Below, piece by piece: positions 9,513 through 18,027 of a DNA stretch of 64,000 nucleotides. The notes below the pieces were generated by a model. The model did no database searches. It was not told where the DNA came from and saw only the letters and a program-made list of their open reading frames with translations. The position numbers and the translations under genes were made by a program. Each line of letters begins with the position of its first letter. Position 1 is the stretch's first letter. Origin of the DNA: Nitrosomonas cryotolerans ATCC 49181 (lineage in GTDB: Bacteria; Pseudomonadota; Gammaproteobacteria; Burkholderiales; Nitrosomonadaceae); NCBI RefSeq assembly GCF_900143275.1, contig NZ_FSRO01000001.1:558001-622000 (forward strand), read 5' to 3'.

Positions 9513-10214
9513 ATGAAACCAGTTGCAATTTTTAGGCATTTTCCCATCGAAGGGCCCGGTTATTTTGCCACATTTCTTGATAACAATCATATTCCATGGC
9601 AACTAATCAAGCTGGATGCTGGTGAGATGCTGCCAGATAACGTACATCAATTCAGTGGATTGGTATTGATGGGTGGGCCCATGAGTGTCAATGATAACCT
9701 ACCCTGGATTGAGCCGGAACTCAATTTAATACGGCAGGCTATTACGAATGATATTCCGGTATTAGGCCATTGTCTGGGGGGTCAGTTAATGTCAAAAGCC
9801 CTGGGTGGCGCAATCAGTCGTATTCCGGTAAAAGAAATAGGCTGGGGTAACGTGACTGTGTCAAATAGTTGTATATCACGCGAGTGGTTTGATGATTTGT
9901 CAGAATTCAGCTCATTTCACTGGCATGGAGAGGCCTTTACACTGCCTGATGGCGCGACTCGGATACTATCCAGTCGCTATTGTGAAAATCAGGCATTCGC
10001 AATGGGTATTCATCTGGGAATGCAGTGTCACGTGGAGATGACCGAAAAAATGGTACAAACCTGGTGTCAGGTTAATGCTTCGGAATTAACTGACTGGGTT
10101 GGTCCATCAGTACAATCAGCTGAGGAGATGTCAGCGCACCTGGCTGAAAAAATCGCCACATTAAATAAAATTGCCACGCGTTTGTATGCAAAATGGATTG
10201 CCGGCTTGAGGTAA
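9513..10214 (+). CDS. Class I glutamine amidotransferase-like protein
   Basis: A 233-residue GATase1 domain protein related to the GuaA glutaminase domain, acting alone. The nucleophile elbow GHCLGGQ carries the catalytic Cys at about residue 89, and MQCHVEM near residue 172 supplies the His and Glu of the triad. The ATG at 9513 is preferred to the TTG at 9498 because AGGAAT lies seven to nine bases upstream. Members of this group are often annotated GMP-synthase-like or gamma-glutamyl hydrolase-like; the true acceptor is unknown. A family A MITE sits 27 bases after the stop codon. Confidence 0.85.
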   Translation: MKPVAIFRHFPIEGPGYFATFLDNNHIPWQLIKLDAGEMLPDNVHQFSGLVLMGGPMSVNDNLPWIEPELNLIRQAITNDIPVLGHCLGGQLMSKALGGAISRIPVKEIGWGNVTVSNSCISREWFDDLSEFSSFHWHGEAFTLPDGATRILSSRYCENQAFAMGIHLGMQCHVEMTEKMVQTWCQVNASELTDWVGPSVQSAEEMSAHLAEKIATLNKIATRLYAKWIAGLR

Positions 10215-10240
10215 CCGCTTGTAAAAATATGGCATGATTT

Positions 10241-10329
10241 GAGACCTTTGCAAAACTCCAATAGTTGAAAAATTAATTCTTTATAATCAATAGTCAAAAG
10301 CTTCTGGCAAGGGCTTTTGCAAAAGTCTC
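10241..10329 (+). repeat. MITE family A, copy 1
   Basis: An 89-bp element with terminal inverted repeats GAGACCTTTGCAAAA and GCAAAAGTCTC. The flanks show a 5-bp direct repeat, GATTT, on both sides (10236-10240 and 10330-10334), as expected for a transposition target duplication. No coding capacity. Four more 89-bp copies lie in the window. Confidence 0.85.
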
Positions 10330-10358
10330 GATTTGATAAATACGGATATTTTTCTCAA

Positions 10359-11366
10359 TTAATCCACGTTGCGTCCCAATAATAGAGCCAAAAATGTATC
10401 TCGCGTTTCCTGGGATGTATCCCGGTATACATGATAACGGGCATGCTGTTCGGGTTGCGCTGGATTCATTTCTATACCCCACAGAGGAGCGACTGTCATT
10501 GGTAAATTTGAATAGCGCACATCGATGAGTATGTTGGGTTGTTCTGGTTGAATGGCAACCAATCCGGCAGAAAAATGAGTGAATCGTGCGATATCATCGG
10601 CCAATACTGATGTGGCGGGTAATGTATTTAAATCCTGTTCAGGTATGAATTTTTTAATCGATTCACCGGGGTATACGCGAGGTTCCGAAAACAGACCGAT
10701 TCGAATTGCATCAACTTGTAGTTTGTCATCGATTTGATAGATCGAGCGCCACAGAATCAGATTGGCGAGGGTTGGTTTGACTAACAGTTGTTCGATAACA
10801 TGCCCCCTTTCAACGGCTAATGATTTAGTAACCGCTTCAGCGCGTTGCAACTGTATCCAGCCAAATGACAGATAAATGCCCGCAAGTAATAAGCCAATTC
10901 GAGCGGCTGTTACAGCCTGTTTTTTAAATGCCCATACTACGGCAATTAATAATATGAGTGTAAAAACTGGATCGATGACCGAGATCATATTCAATGCTAC
11001 GCGTGATTCGCTGAGTGGCCAGAATAAATGTGTTCCGTAACTGGTAAAGGCATCGAGAATACCACTCAGACAGTATCCTAGCAGGGCGAGCAGGTATAGG
11101 CGTGCAAATGGTAAGCGTTTATGCAGAAATGGCCAGAATATGAGCGCCGCAATTAATGCACCCAATGGAATAAAGAAAATGGAGTGCGTAAAATGACGAT
11201 GAAACTCAATATTTAGCAGCGGATCGTTGGATGATTGAATCAGAATATCTGCATCAGCAATCAGGCCCGCCGAAAAACCAATAAGCGTTGCCAAACGTGT
11301 TTCGTGCTGTTTGCAACCAGACTGTGCCAGGGTGGCACCGAGCAATCCTTGAGTAAATAAATCCAT
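10359..11366 (-). CDS. YdjM-family membrane-bound metal-dependent hydrolase-like protein
   Basis: A 335-residue membrane protein. It starts MDLFTQGLLGATLAQSG; HRHFTHSIFFIPLGAL at about residues 55-70 and the ILDAFTSYGTHLFWP segment near residue 100 supply the conserved His/Asp residues of the YdjM/YbcI (DUF457) family. Four or five hydrophobic segments fill the first 165 residues, and a soluble domain of ~170 residues follows. Family members are called metal-dependent hydrolases on motif grounds only; the substrate is unknown. It faces the glutamine amidotransferase gene convergently, with a MITE between. Confidence 0.8.
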   Translation of the reverse strand: MDLFTQGLLGATLAQSGCKQHETRLATLIGFSAGLIADADILIQSSNDPLLNIEFHRHFTHSIFFIPLGALIAALIFWPFLHKRLPFARLYLLALLGYCLSGILDAFTSYGTHLFWPLSESRVALNMISVIDPVFTLILLIAVVWAFKKQAVTAARIGLLLAGIYLSFGWIQLQRAEAVTKSLAVERGHVIEQLLVKPTLANLILWRSIYQIDDKLQVDAIRIGLFSEPRVYPGESIKKFIPEQDLNTLPATSVLADDIARFTHFSAGLVAIQPEQPNILIDVRYSNLPMTVAPLWGIEMNPAQPEQHARYHVYRDTSQETRDTFLALLLGRNVD

Positions 11367-11611
11367 AGCGGTTGAAAATGGGTAAGCAGAGAATTAATGA
11401 GTTTATATGGGCCTGTCGGAAAACACACAATAATTTGAGATAATAGGCAAAATAGAGGGCAATACACGAAACGGAATTTTTTGGAGGCTTGCCGTTTATC
11501 CTCGCTAAAACGGCCTAGTACTTGCGTTGTGCGAGCTGGGTAAGCTGGAACGCACCTCTTTACTTTAGACTGGTTGCAGGATTCCGAGCTGTGTCGGCGC
11601 AGCCATATAGG

Positions 11612-11700
11612 GAGACCTTTGCAAAACCCCAATAGTTGAAAAATTAATCCTTTATAATCAATAGTCGAAAACTTCTAGCGAGGGTTTTTGCAAAAGTCTC
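11612..11700 (+). repeat. MITE family A, copy 2
   Basis: An 89-bp element in the same orientation as copy 1, with ends GAGACCTTTGCAAAA and GCAAAAGTCTC. The flanks do not show a target duplication (ATAGG left, ATTAG right), so the site has decayed or the copy arose by recombination. The 11367-11611 stretch before it contains no supportable gene. Confidence 0.82.
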
Positions 11701-11742
11701 ATTAGATGCGCGAATTAGATGTCCCATTTTTTTGCTAAAGTT

Positions 11743-11777
11743 ATAAAAGACCTCGAAAACGAAAGCTCGTGAGGTCT
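11743..11777 (-). terminator. Probable rho-independent terminator for the PEP-CTERM gene
   Basis: On the minus strand AGACCTC (11777-11771) pairs with GAGGTCT (11754-11748), with an inner ACGA/TCGT stem, followed by TTTTAT. It lies about 180 bases after the PEP-CTERM stop codon on the matching strand. The distance and short T-run keep confidence moderate. Confidence 0.5.
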
Positions 11778-11953
11778 CTTATTAGTTGTAGGACTCTATA
11801 GATGTTGAGCCATTAATCTTGTAACATCGATACTTGGTTTCACGTAGCACCTATTTTATTTTAGATGCCTTGATAAAACCTTGAGTTATTGCTCTAAATA
11901 AAAAAAACAGGGCAAGCCAACAAAGCATCGAATCCTTCAACGCTACTAATGCT

Positions 11954-12766
11954 TCAATAAGCCTTTCGACGTGATAAGCTCATTCCCAGCAAACCAAGTC
12001 CAAGCAGGGCAAAAGTTGCTGGTTCAGGAACATTAGCGGTGCCAGCAAAATAAGTTTCTGAAGAAACAGTTACACTAAGTTCTGCAATATCATATTGTCC
12101 AAGGAAATTAGACTGAGTATCACCAAAGATAACGTTGAATCCAAAGCCACCTTGTGGAGCACCAGTTCCAACACCCGTTGCACCCACACCTGGCCCACCA
12201 TATAAGACAACATTGTCGGCCAAATCGGCTAATGAAACATTACTGCCATCCTTTCTTAGATATTGAGAAGGAGGTCTACTGGCGGTTCCACTATCAAGCA
12301 ACCAGTCTAAATTTGTACCTGCCCCGAATTCAAATACTTTCCATTCCGTACGTGTTTGGAAATCTGTTCCCATGTAGAAATTCTCAGACGAAATAACAGC
12401 ATAATTAGTGCCATCTGTTACCCACATATTCAAATATGGATGTGCGCCAGTTGCGGATGGAGTTGTCGTCCAGTTAACGGTGTTAAATGTATTTAATCGC
12501 AAGCCATTTAACGCGCTCGTTCCATAGCCAACTTTTTGTCCGCTACGCGGTGTTTCAGCATGAAAACCATCGCCGGTCGCATTTTCCGTAATAAGCATAT
12601 CGGAATCAAACGGAGCAACAATAGAGCTGTCATTATTTCGTATATAGAAGGTTTCGAAATCAATGATGGTTGCTTGTGATGGTAGCGAGAAAGCTAAAAG
12701 CCCTAGACCAGAAACAGCAACAAGCGTAAGTGCTTTAAACTTTTTTATGATGAAATTAGAGTTCAT
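11954..12766 (-). CDS. PEP-CTERM sorting-domain secreted protein
   Basis: A 270-residue exported protein. Residues 1-32 form a signal peptide (VSGLGLLAFSLPSQA). The C-terminus has the full PEP-CTERM tripartite signal: VPEPATFALLGLGLLGMSL and then the basic SRRKAY. Such proteins are processed and anchored by exosortase, usually in cells that make an exopolysaccharide. The mature part (Gly/Asn/Thr-rich, FETFYIRNNDSSIVAPFDSD) has no recognised catalytic site and looks like a beta-rich surface domain. The exosortase itself is not in the window, but XrtA-associated genes are at 25.4-30 kb. Confidence 0.9.
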   Translation of the reverse strand: MNSNFIIKKFKALTLVAVSGLGLLAFSLPSQATIIDFETFYIRNNDSSIVAPFDSDMLITENATGDGFHAETPRSGQKVGYGTSALNGLRLNTFNTVNWTTTPSATGAHPYLNMWVTDGTNYAVISSENFYMGTDFQTRTEWKVFEFGAGTNLDWLLDSGTASRPPSQYLRKDGSNVSLADLADNVVLYGGPGVGATGVGTGAPQGGFGFNVIFGDTQSNFLGQYDIAELSVTVSSETYFAGTANVPEPATFALLGLGLLGMSLSRRKAY

Positions 12767-13149
12767 TTTATTTCCATTATTTTAGCTAAAAAAGCTAACA
12801 AATTTTACTTTCAATTCCTGTATATTTAAATTGAGATATTTCCAATTTAAACATCTAAACTAAGTACCTTGTTCTAGTACCTAAAGGAACTACAAGCAAT
12901 AATTATGCCCAAAAGATAAATACTATATTATACAATAGGTTGAAAGTATGCTGCTTAAACCATAAAGTGATGTTGTAAAGTATTTCGACAGTCATGAGGG
13001 TGGTTGTTTTAACAAACCGAGCGGAAATCCTCTCCGTCCAGGGGGTGAATAGTGCGGACGCCGCAGGCATTCTTATTGTCGATTAATCTGGCGTTTGTTG
13101 TTGTTCGATGTGTTGGCAGAACGATGGGAATTGATGCGTCACCACGAGC
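12767..13149. other. Upstream region of the PEP-CTERM gene
   Basis: AT-rich leader of the minus-strand PEP-CTERM gene, with GGAAATAAA just before its ATG and a small GCT...AGC hairpin (TTAGCTAAAAAAGCTAA, about 12781-12797). From about 13000 the sequence becomes GC-richer and looks like decayed IS200/IS605-type DNA leading into the tnpB remnant. No gene can be supported. Confidence 0.45.
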
Positions 13150-13430
13150 CAGCAGCAGGTTCGATTGAGTCGTCAGGACGAAGTGTCAAGACCAAAGCGG
13201 GTCTCAGCAAATTGATTCTCGATCAGGGCTGAGGTGAGTTTCACCGCGAGTTGGAATACAAGCAAGCGTGGGGTGGCGGTGATGTGCTTGCTGCCATCAA
13301 TATTCTAAGGGCAGGACATGCCCGGCTCGTCTGCCAAGTGAACGATGCAGTCATGTCGTCAGCAACAGGAACTCACCGAAGTTATCTAACCCATTCCGAG
13401 GTAGAGGCAGCAGGAATCTCCTGTCTTTAA
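13150..13430 (+). pseudogene. tnpB (IS200/IS605 family) remnant
   Basis: Conceptual translation gives KAGLSKLILDQG, a TGA where Trp is expected, then GEFHRELEYKQAWGGGDVLA, which is the conserved segment before the TnpB zinc finger. It then jumps directly to AINILRAGHARL, the segment that follows the finger. The four-Cys finger and the flanking RuvC-III part have therefore been deleted. The frame ends EVEAAGISCL-stop, and a GC-rich tail (AAGCCGGGGAGGGTGTCAA) resembles an IS605-type right end. It is a dead C-terminal fragment. Confidence 0.7.
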
Positions 13431-13443
13431 GCCGGGGAGGGTG

Positions 13444-13869
13444 TCAATATTTAAAAATCGTGTTTAAGTTATTTTTTAATGTTTCACCTGTTTGTGGAGA
13501 GTAAAGGGTTTGCAATTTTTCGCCGTCAGCAGAAAAGAAAGTAAGAGCGGTTGGGCTGAGTGCATAAGTATCTGCAAATGCTTTACCGGATGGCGTCTTG
13601 ATATCTGCAATAATAAATTCGATACGTGCTGTATAAATATCCCTGATTTCATTCATGGCCGCCATCGTTTCTCCGCTCTGTATGATATTGTTGTCATGGA
13701 CAAGAACAACCGCATTAGTACCTTTGCCAATTTGTGAAACATCCTGCGAGAATCCACGAGGTAGCAGCATCACTGCAGCAACGATAGTCAATAGAATGAA
13801 TACGAATGTAATCAGTTTTGGCCAAATGTTGCGTGAAGTATTTGATGGGTTTGGTTTTGTTGATTGCAT
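13444..13869 (-). CDS. Membrane-anchored thioredoxin-fold-like protein (unassigned)
   Basis: A 141-residue protein with one N-terminal transmembrane segment (about residues 16-36, LITFVFILLTIVAAVMLL) and a periplasmic domain of ~100 residues. NAVVLVHDNNIIQSGETMAAM, then IEFIIADIKTP and YALSPTALTFFSADGEKL, follow the strand order of a thioredoxin fold (strand-helix-strand, cis-Pro-like SPTAL), but no CxxC is present. It may be a redox-inactive thioredoxin-like protein. It lies between two tnpB remnants and diverges from the 14144 gene. Confidence 0.6.
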   Translation of the reverse strand: MQSTKPNPSNTSRNIWPKLITFVFILLTIVAAVMLLPRGFSQDVSQIGKGTNAVVLVHDNNIIQSGETMAAMNEIRDIYTARIEFIIADIKTPSGKAFADTYALSPTALTFFSADGEKLQTLYSPQTGETLKNNLNTIFKY

Positions 13870-14143
13870 GGGTTATTTTCTCTATATGCGGGTTTTGATT
13901 GGTGTTTAGATAGAAATTGATGTCAAATGAGAACTGACCGAAGCGATAAATTAATGGTAGGTACACTGCCTTGAATCGTGATCTTATCTTATTTCATCGT
14001 TTATTATTAATGAAGCCATGGTGGATTGTTAATAGGGCAATTATTATGTTGCCTGAAACAAAAACGAACATTGGAGATTATACGCACGTTAATGTATTTG
14101 GGGTTTGATAGGGGATTGTATGATGAACACAGTAGGAGGAATA

Positions 14144-14776
14144 ATGCAGCGGGTCGAAATAAGCTATCGTATGGTAATTCCGGCATTACTGGTCGGTATT
14201 TTGCTTGTGTCATATGCAGCGAATTATATTTCGCATTCTGTGTCAGCTGAAGAACGCTATGTGAATACGCTGTCTATGAAATTACCTGTGGATAATTCGG
14301 CGGTTACGATTCCACCGGAAGTACTGCAGTTTGAGGGTTTTGATGTGTCGTTGCAACTGGCAACAAGAGGCTTGGCGCAGCGTATTAATGATATCGTATC
14401 AGAAGCGCCAGAGGGTGCGACGATACAGGGTATTACCGGTGTTGTATCTCCACGTATGAAAGCAGAGATCGCTAGTGATGGTTTTATTATTGAGAGTCCG
14501 GCGCTACAGGAGCAGTTGATTATGGTTGGCGATGAAGCGTTATGGACATGGCGTTTATTGCCAGAAAAATCCGGACATCAGGTTTTAACATTCCAGCTTC
14601 ACCTGATAACGCATTCCGATGGTCAAGAAAATCTGAAAATTGTTGATGTTGCGGAAGCAAATATTGCTGTTAGGAAGAATGGATCGGCGTGGGCAAACAA
14701 TAACTGGAAATGGATATCGTTACTGTTGGTAGTATCCGTTATTATTTGGCATTTGAAACGCCGTTTTATGGCTTGA
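14144..14776 (+). CDS. Bitopic membrane protein of unknown function
   Basis: A 210-residue protein. The ATG at 14144 is chosen over the TTG at 14105 because AGGAGGA lies six bases upstream. One transmembrane segment is at about residues 10-27 (MVIPALLVGILLVSYAA) and another at the C-terminus (SLLLVVSVIIWHL), followed by basic KRRFMA; the ~160 residues between should be periplasmic and rich in beta structure. I do not recognise the family. It is divergent from the thioredoxin-like gene and may share its promoter region with it. Confidence 0.65.
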   Translation: MQRVEISYRMVIPALLVGILLVSYAANYISHSVSAEERYVNTLSMKLPVDNSAVTIPPEVLQFEGFDVSLQLATRGLAQRINDIVSEAPEGATIQGITGVVSPRMKAEIASDGFIIESPALQEQLIMVGDEALWTWRLLPEKSGHQVLTFQLHLITHSDGQENLKIVDVAEANIAVRKNGSAWANNNWKWISLLLVVSVIIWHLKRRFMA

Positions 14777-14867
14777 TAAATTCGGCTTAACCAGGTTTAT
14801 CCTAGTGAATGGGTGCTCAGAAATAAACAGAGGAGCCATTTCTAAACCAGCGATCACTATTTTATGA

Positions 14868-14956
14868 GAGACCTTTGCAAAAGCCCACACCAGAAGTTTT
14901 CGACTATTGATTATAAAGAGTTAATTTTTCAACTATTGGGGTTTTGCAAAGGTCTC
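14868..14956 (-). repeat. MITE family A, copy 3 (inverted)
   Basis: An 89-bp copy in opposite orientation to copies 1 and 2, with ends GAGACCTTTGC and GCAAAGGTCTC. It abuts the tnpB fragment; nothing tnpB-like is left on its other side, so the insertion was accompanied or followed by a deletion. No target duplication is visible. Confidence 0.83.
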
Positions 14957-15246
14957 TCTTGGAGTATAAACAGGCTTGTTCAGGCGGGGATGTATTGAAG
15001 GTAAACCCTCAATACACCTCTCAAACCTGCCCTAGATGTCAACATGTTAGTCGTGACAATCGCAAAAGCCAAAGTGCTTTTGAATGTACAGAATGTGGAT
15101 TTAAAGCCAATGCCGACTTGGTAGGTGCCTTGAATGTACTTGAGCGAGGACATCGCTTGTTAGCCTGTGGAGTTGAAACGTTAGTTTCGTCTAAGAAGCA
15201 GGAACCAGTAGGCAGTAGCAATACAAACCTACCCTTAACGGCTTAA
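14957..15246 (+). pseudogene. tnpB C-terminal fragment (IS200/IS605 family)
   Basis: About 96 residues of a TnpB RNA-guided nuclease remain: LLEYKQACSGGDVLKVNPQY, then a four-Cys zinc finger (TCPRCQHVS ... FECTECGFKANAD) and the RuvC-III Asp in KANADLVGALNVLERGH. The first ~300 residues, with RuvC-I and RuvC-II, are missing, replaced by MITE copy 3. The remaining finger is intact, so this fragment decayed by truncation, unlike the one at 13150, which lost its finger. The original right end may still be present downstream. Confidence 0.8.
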
Positions 15247-15260
15247 TAAGTCGCTAGGAA

Positions 15261-15282
15261 TCCCCTTCGTTTAGGAAGGGGA
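15261..15282 (+). repeat. IS200/IS605-type right-end hairpin
   Basis: TCCCCTTC (15261-15268) pairs with GAAGGGGA (15275-15282) over a 6-base loop, 15 bases after the tnpB stop codon. This is where IS605-type right ends and the 3' part of a TnpB guide RNA scaffold sit. With tnpB truncated it is a relic. Confidence 0.55.
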
Positions 15283-15303
15283 GGATGTCAAGAAATCGGG
15301 TAA

Positions 15304-15927
15304 TTAATTTTCCCATTGTCCGGCTTTTATTAATTGATTCTTGAGACCTGGTAGCGGAAAATCGAGTGCATAAGCCTCTTTTGCATGGTGCTGGGCTTGT
15401 TTATAATTCTTTTTCTTCAAGTACAGCAAGCCAAGATTGTAGTGTGCGGTCGCATTTTCCGGTTGCAATGTGATTGTGACATTGAACTGTTTGATTGCCT
15501 GATCAATTTTCCCCGTTGTTGTTAAATAACCGGCATATATTGCGCGAACCGTGCCATCATCTGGCTTGAATCGGATAGCGCGATCAAAAAAACAGCCGAT
15601 AGAATGTTTTGCACCAATTGGTTTTAGTATTTTATCTCTGATAGAAAGCCTTGCCATGGCTGAGAGTGCACGATGATGATTGGGGAATGCGTGCAATGTA
15701 TAGCTCAGATCTGCAGCAATGGTTCCTGTGTTGCCCTTGACCAGATTCTCTATATCCTTAGTAAAATGAGCGATTTCAACAATATTAATCTGGTATTCAA
15801 GATTATGTCGGTTAGTGTAATCAAAAGGGCCATAGTGACCACCTTTTAATTCACCACAGTAATTGGCCGCTAAAAAAGTGGGTGACATAAAATAAATAAT
15901 CGTGATAATCCGGAATATTATTTTCAT
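15304..15927 (-). CDS. Exported tetratricopeptide-repeat protein
   Basis: A 207-residue protein with an N-terminal signal peptide (IITIIYFMSPTFLAANYC) and two or three TPR units in the C-terminal half: RAIRFKPDDGTVRAIYAGYL, then AIKQFNVTITLQPENATAHY, then NLGLLYLKKKNYKQAQHHA. The N-terminal part with CGELKGGHYGPFDYTNR carries no known motif. TPRs bind partner proteins; the partner is unknown. The gene starts a 408-base gap after queC on the same strand. Confidence 0.72.
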   Translation of the reverse strand: MKIIFRIITIIYFMSPTFLAANYCGELKGGHYGPFDYTNRHNLEYQINIVEIAHFTKDIENLVKGNTGTIAADLSYTLHAFPNHHRALSAMARLSIRDKILKPIGAKHSIGCFFDRAIRFKPDDGTVRAIYAGYLTTTGKIDQAIKQFNVTITLQPENATAHYNLGLLYLKKKNYKQAQHHAKEAYALDFPLPGLKNQLIKAGQWEN

Positions 15928-16335
15928 AGGCCTTTGTATTAAGAATTAAGGTTTATCCCATGGTAATTGTCCATGAAAATTTCACAAATGTGATCTGATA
16001 AATTTATATATACTCGATTTTAGGTTAGATATGTTCGATTTTTTATCGAAACTTCCGAAAAACCCCGGTCTTCAGAGCGAAGGGCTGGTTTGCCGTTTCG
16101 GACAGTTTTCATCTTACACAGCACAGTGTTATTGTATTATATGAATCATGAACGTCAATGGAATTCATAAGTTTAGGCTTACCCAGCCAAAGAAGGCCCA
16201 TTCAGGTATTCGCAAATTGTGATCATTGAATTGGGGATATCTTGCCCTTAAGAAGAGGAGCAATCAATTCGTGATAGATTCCGTATATCCTGGTTTCAGG
16301 AAAATTTGAAACCGGATCTTGTAATGCACAGATAA
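15928..16335. other. Intergenic region
   Basis: Between queC and the TPR gene, both on minus. One GC-rich fold is visible: TCCGAAA (16054-16060) pairs with TTTCGGA (16096-16102), with inner AACC/GGTT and CTTC/GAAG pairs, which could be a leader or element remnant. No gene supported. Confidence 0.4.
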
Positions 16336-17013
16336 TTACGACTGCCTGTAGCGCGTTGGATCCATTAAACCGGCCTTGTTAAATCCTGTACGACGTATTC
16401 GACAGGAATCACAAACGCCACAGGCTGATCCTGCCTCGTCTGCTTGATAACAGGAAATCGTTATACTGTAATCGAGGCCCAATGCGATTCCCTGCCGGAT
16501 GATTGCTTCCTTAGGCAGCATTATAAGCGGTGTATGGATCGCTGTTTTGTGGCCCTTGGTAGCCGCCTTGGTAGCCAGGTTAGCCATATTTTCAAATGCC
16601 TTGATATACTCTGGGCGACAATCTGGATAACCTGAATAATCTACCGCATTAACGCCGATGAAAATATCGTGACTACCCAATGTCTCAGCCCATGCCAATG
16701 CAAGCGACAGCATGATCGTATTCCGGGCAGGAACATAAGTAACCGGAATATCCGTTTCCTGACCGGTTATAGGAATATCGATGGAATGATTAGTAAGGGC
16801 TGAGCCCCCGAACGCAGCAAGATCTACCTTAATAACATGTTGTGAGCAGGCACCCAGAGATCGGGCAACATTTCTGGCCGCCACGAGTTCTGATTCGTGG
16901 CGTTGGCCATAATCGACGCTTAAAGCATAGCATTGGAATTGTTTGTTACGGGCAATTGCCAGGGTTGTTGCGGAATCTAATCCGCCCGATAAAAGTACAA
17001 CTGCTTTTTTCAT
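16336..17013 (-). CDS. queC: 7-cyano-7-deazaguanine (preQ0) synthase QueC
   Basis: A 225-residue cytoplasmic enzyme making preQ0 from 7-carboxy-7-deazaguanine, ammonia and ATP in queuosine synthesis. The PP-loop motif [13 protein letters not shown] lies at residues 7-19. [16 protein letters not shown] is the usual central block, and the C-terminal zinc site is formed by [17 protein letters not shown] (four Cys). Length is normal. It is the last recognised member of the ybgC-tol-pal-cpoB-queE-queC gene order typical of many proteobacteria, 207 bases after queE. Confidence 0.95.
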   Translation of the reverse strand: MKKAVVLLSGGLDSATTLAIARNKQFQCYALSVDYGQRHESELVAARNVARSLGACSQHVIKVDLAAFGGSALTNHSIDIPITGQETDIPVTYVPARNTIMLSLALAWAETLGSHDIFIGVNAVDYSGYPDCRPEYIKAFENMANLATKAATKGHKTAIHTPLIMLPKEAIIRQGIALGLDYSITISCYQADEAGSACGVCDSCRIRRTGFNKAGLMDPTRYRQS

Positions 17014-17220
17014 ATCGTGGTGAGATAAGGTCTATCCGAGAGCGATTGATTAATGAAACTGATGATATGAGTCATCGCCGCGAGAAATGGAGTAAAGTAG
17101 CTAATCTCATCTCGAAGCTATTAATGCGTACACGTTATAAATAACATCCGTGTGAGAATTTAAGATCTTGTGCCTGTGCGATAGATGAGCTTTATGTCTA
17201 GTGAATATATGAAAGAGATT

Positions 17221-17877
17221 TTATCGTCCGGGTCCTTCTTCCCAAAGTAGCTTATGCAGCTGAATTTGCATGCGCACAGGCAGGTGATCGCGCAGTATCC
17301 ATGTAGCTAATATTGAAGGATCCAGCTGATCATAAACGGGTGAGAATAAAATGGGGCAGACTTGGTCTAAACGCCGTGTATGAATTATTTCGCTAGCCCA
17401 TTGATAGTCTGCTTCATCACAGAGGACAAACTTTAATTCATCTTGCTGTGTCAGGTAATCCAAATTAGACCATTGGTTTTTTGCCATTTCGCCTGATCCT
17501 GGTGTTTTGATATCCATTACTTTACAGACACGTGCATCTACTTCGGATATATCCAGTGCGCCGCTGGTTTCCAGCGAAACGGCGTAGCCCGTGTTACATA
17601 AAGCTGAAAGCAGCATTAGACAGGCCTTTTGAGCAAGTGGCTCCCCGCCGGTAACGGTAATGTAGCGTGCTTTATAATGAGAGACCTTACTCAAGATGGC
17701 GGATATTGGCATATTCTCGCCACCGCTAAAAGCATATTCCGTATCGCAGTAGCCGCAGCGCAGAGGACAACCCGTCAGACGTATAAATACGGTTGGCAGG
17801 CCAACGCGACTGGTTTCTCCTTGCAGCGAAAAGAAGATTTCATTGATACGTAATATTTCGGTTTCAATATTTTGCAC
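17221..17877 (-). CDS. queE: 7-carboxy-7-deazaguanine synthase QueE (radical SAM)
   Basis: A 218-residue radical SAM enzyme that converts 6-carboxytetrahydropterin to 7-carboxy-7-deazaguanine, the step before QueC. The substrate-binding IFFSLQGE lies at about residues 14-21, the cluster motif CPLRCGYC (CxxxCxxC) at about 37-44, and TVTGGEPLAQ further on is the GGE SAM-binding motif. The gene is 150 bases after cpoB on the same strand. QueD is not in the window. Confidence 0.95.
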   Translation of the reverse strand: MQNIETEILRINEIFFSLQGETSRVGLPTVFIRLTGCPLRCGYCDTEYAFSGGENMPISAILSKVSHYKARYITVTGGEPLAQKACLMLLSALCNTGYAVSLETSGALDISEVDARVCKVMDIKTPGSGEMAKNQWSNLDYLTQQDELKFVLCDEADYQWASEIIHTRRLDQVCPILFSPVYDQLDPSILATWILRDHLPVRMQIQLHKLLWEEGPGR

Positions 17878-18027
17878 GCTGGAATATCAGATAAGTGATG
17901 TTAATAGTCTTTAACTAATTGATTGAAAAATAACGCTACTATTCTAATGATAACAAAAACATTCAGAATATAAGCAAGGTTTGTAGTATTGATCGTATCC
18001 AGCAGTTTTTATAGGAAAGGGCTTTGA

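Noticed and set aside
11367-11611. Minus-strand frame upstream of the YdjM-like gene
   Set aside because: The frame overlaps YdjM in another phase, runs into a MITE, and has no recognisable domain.
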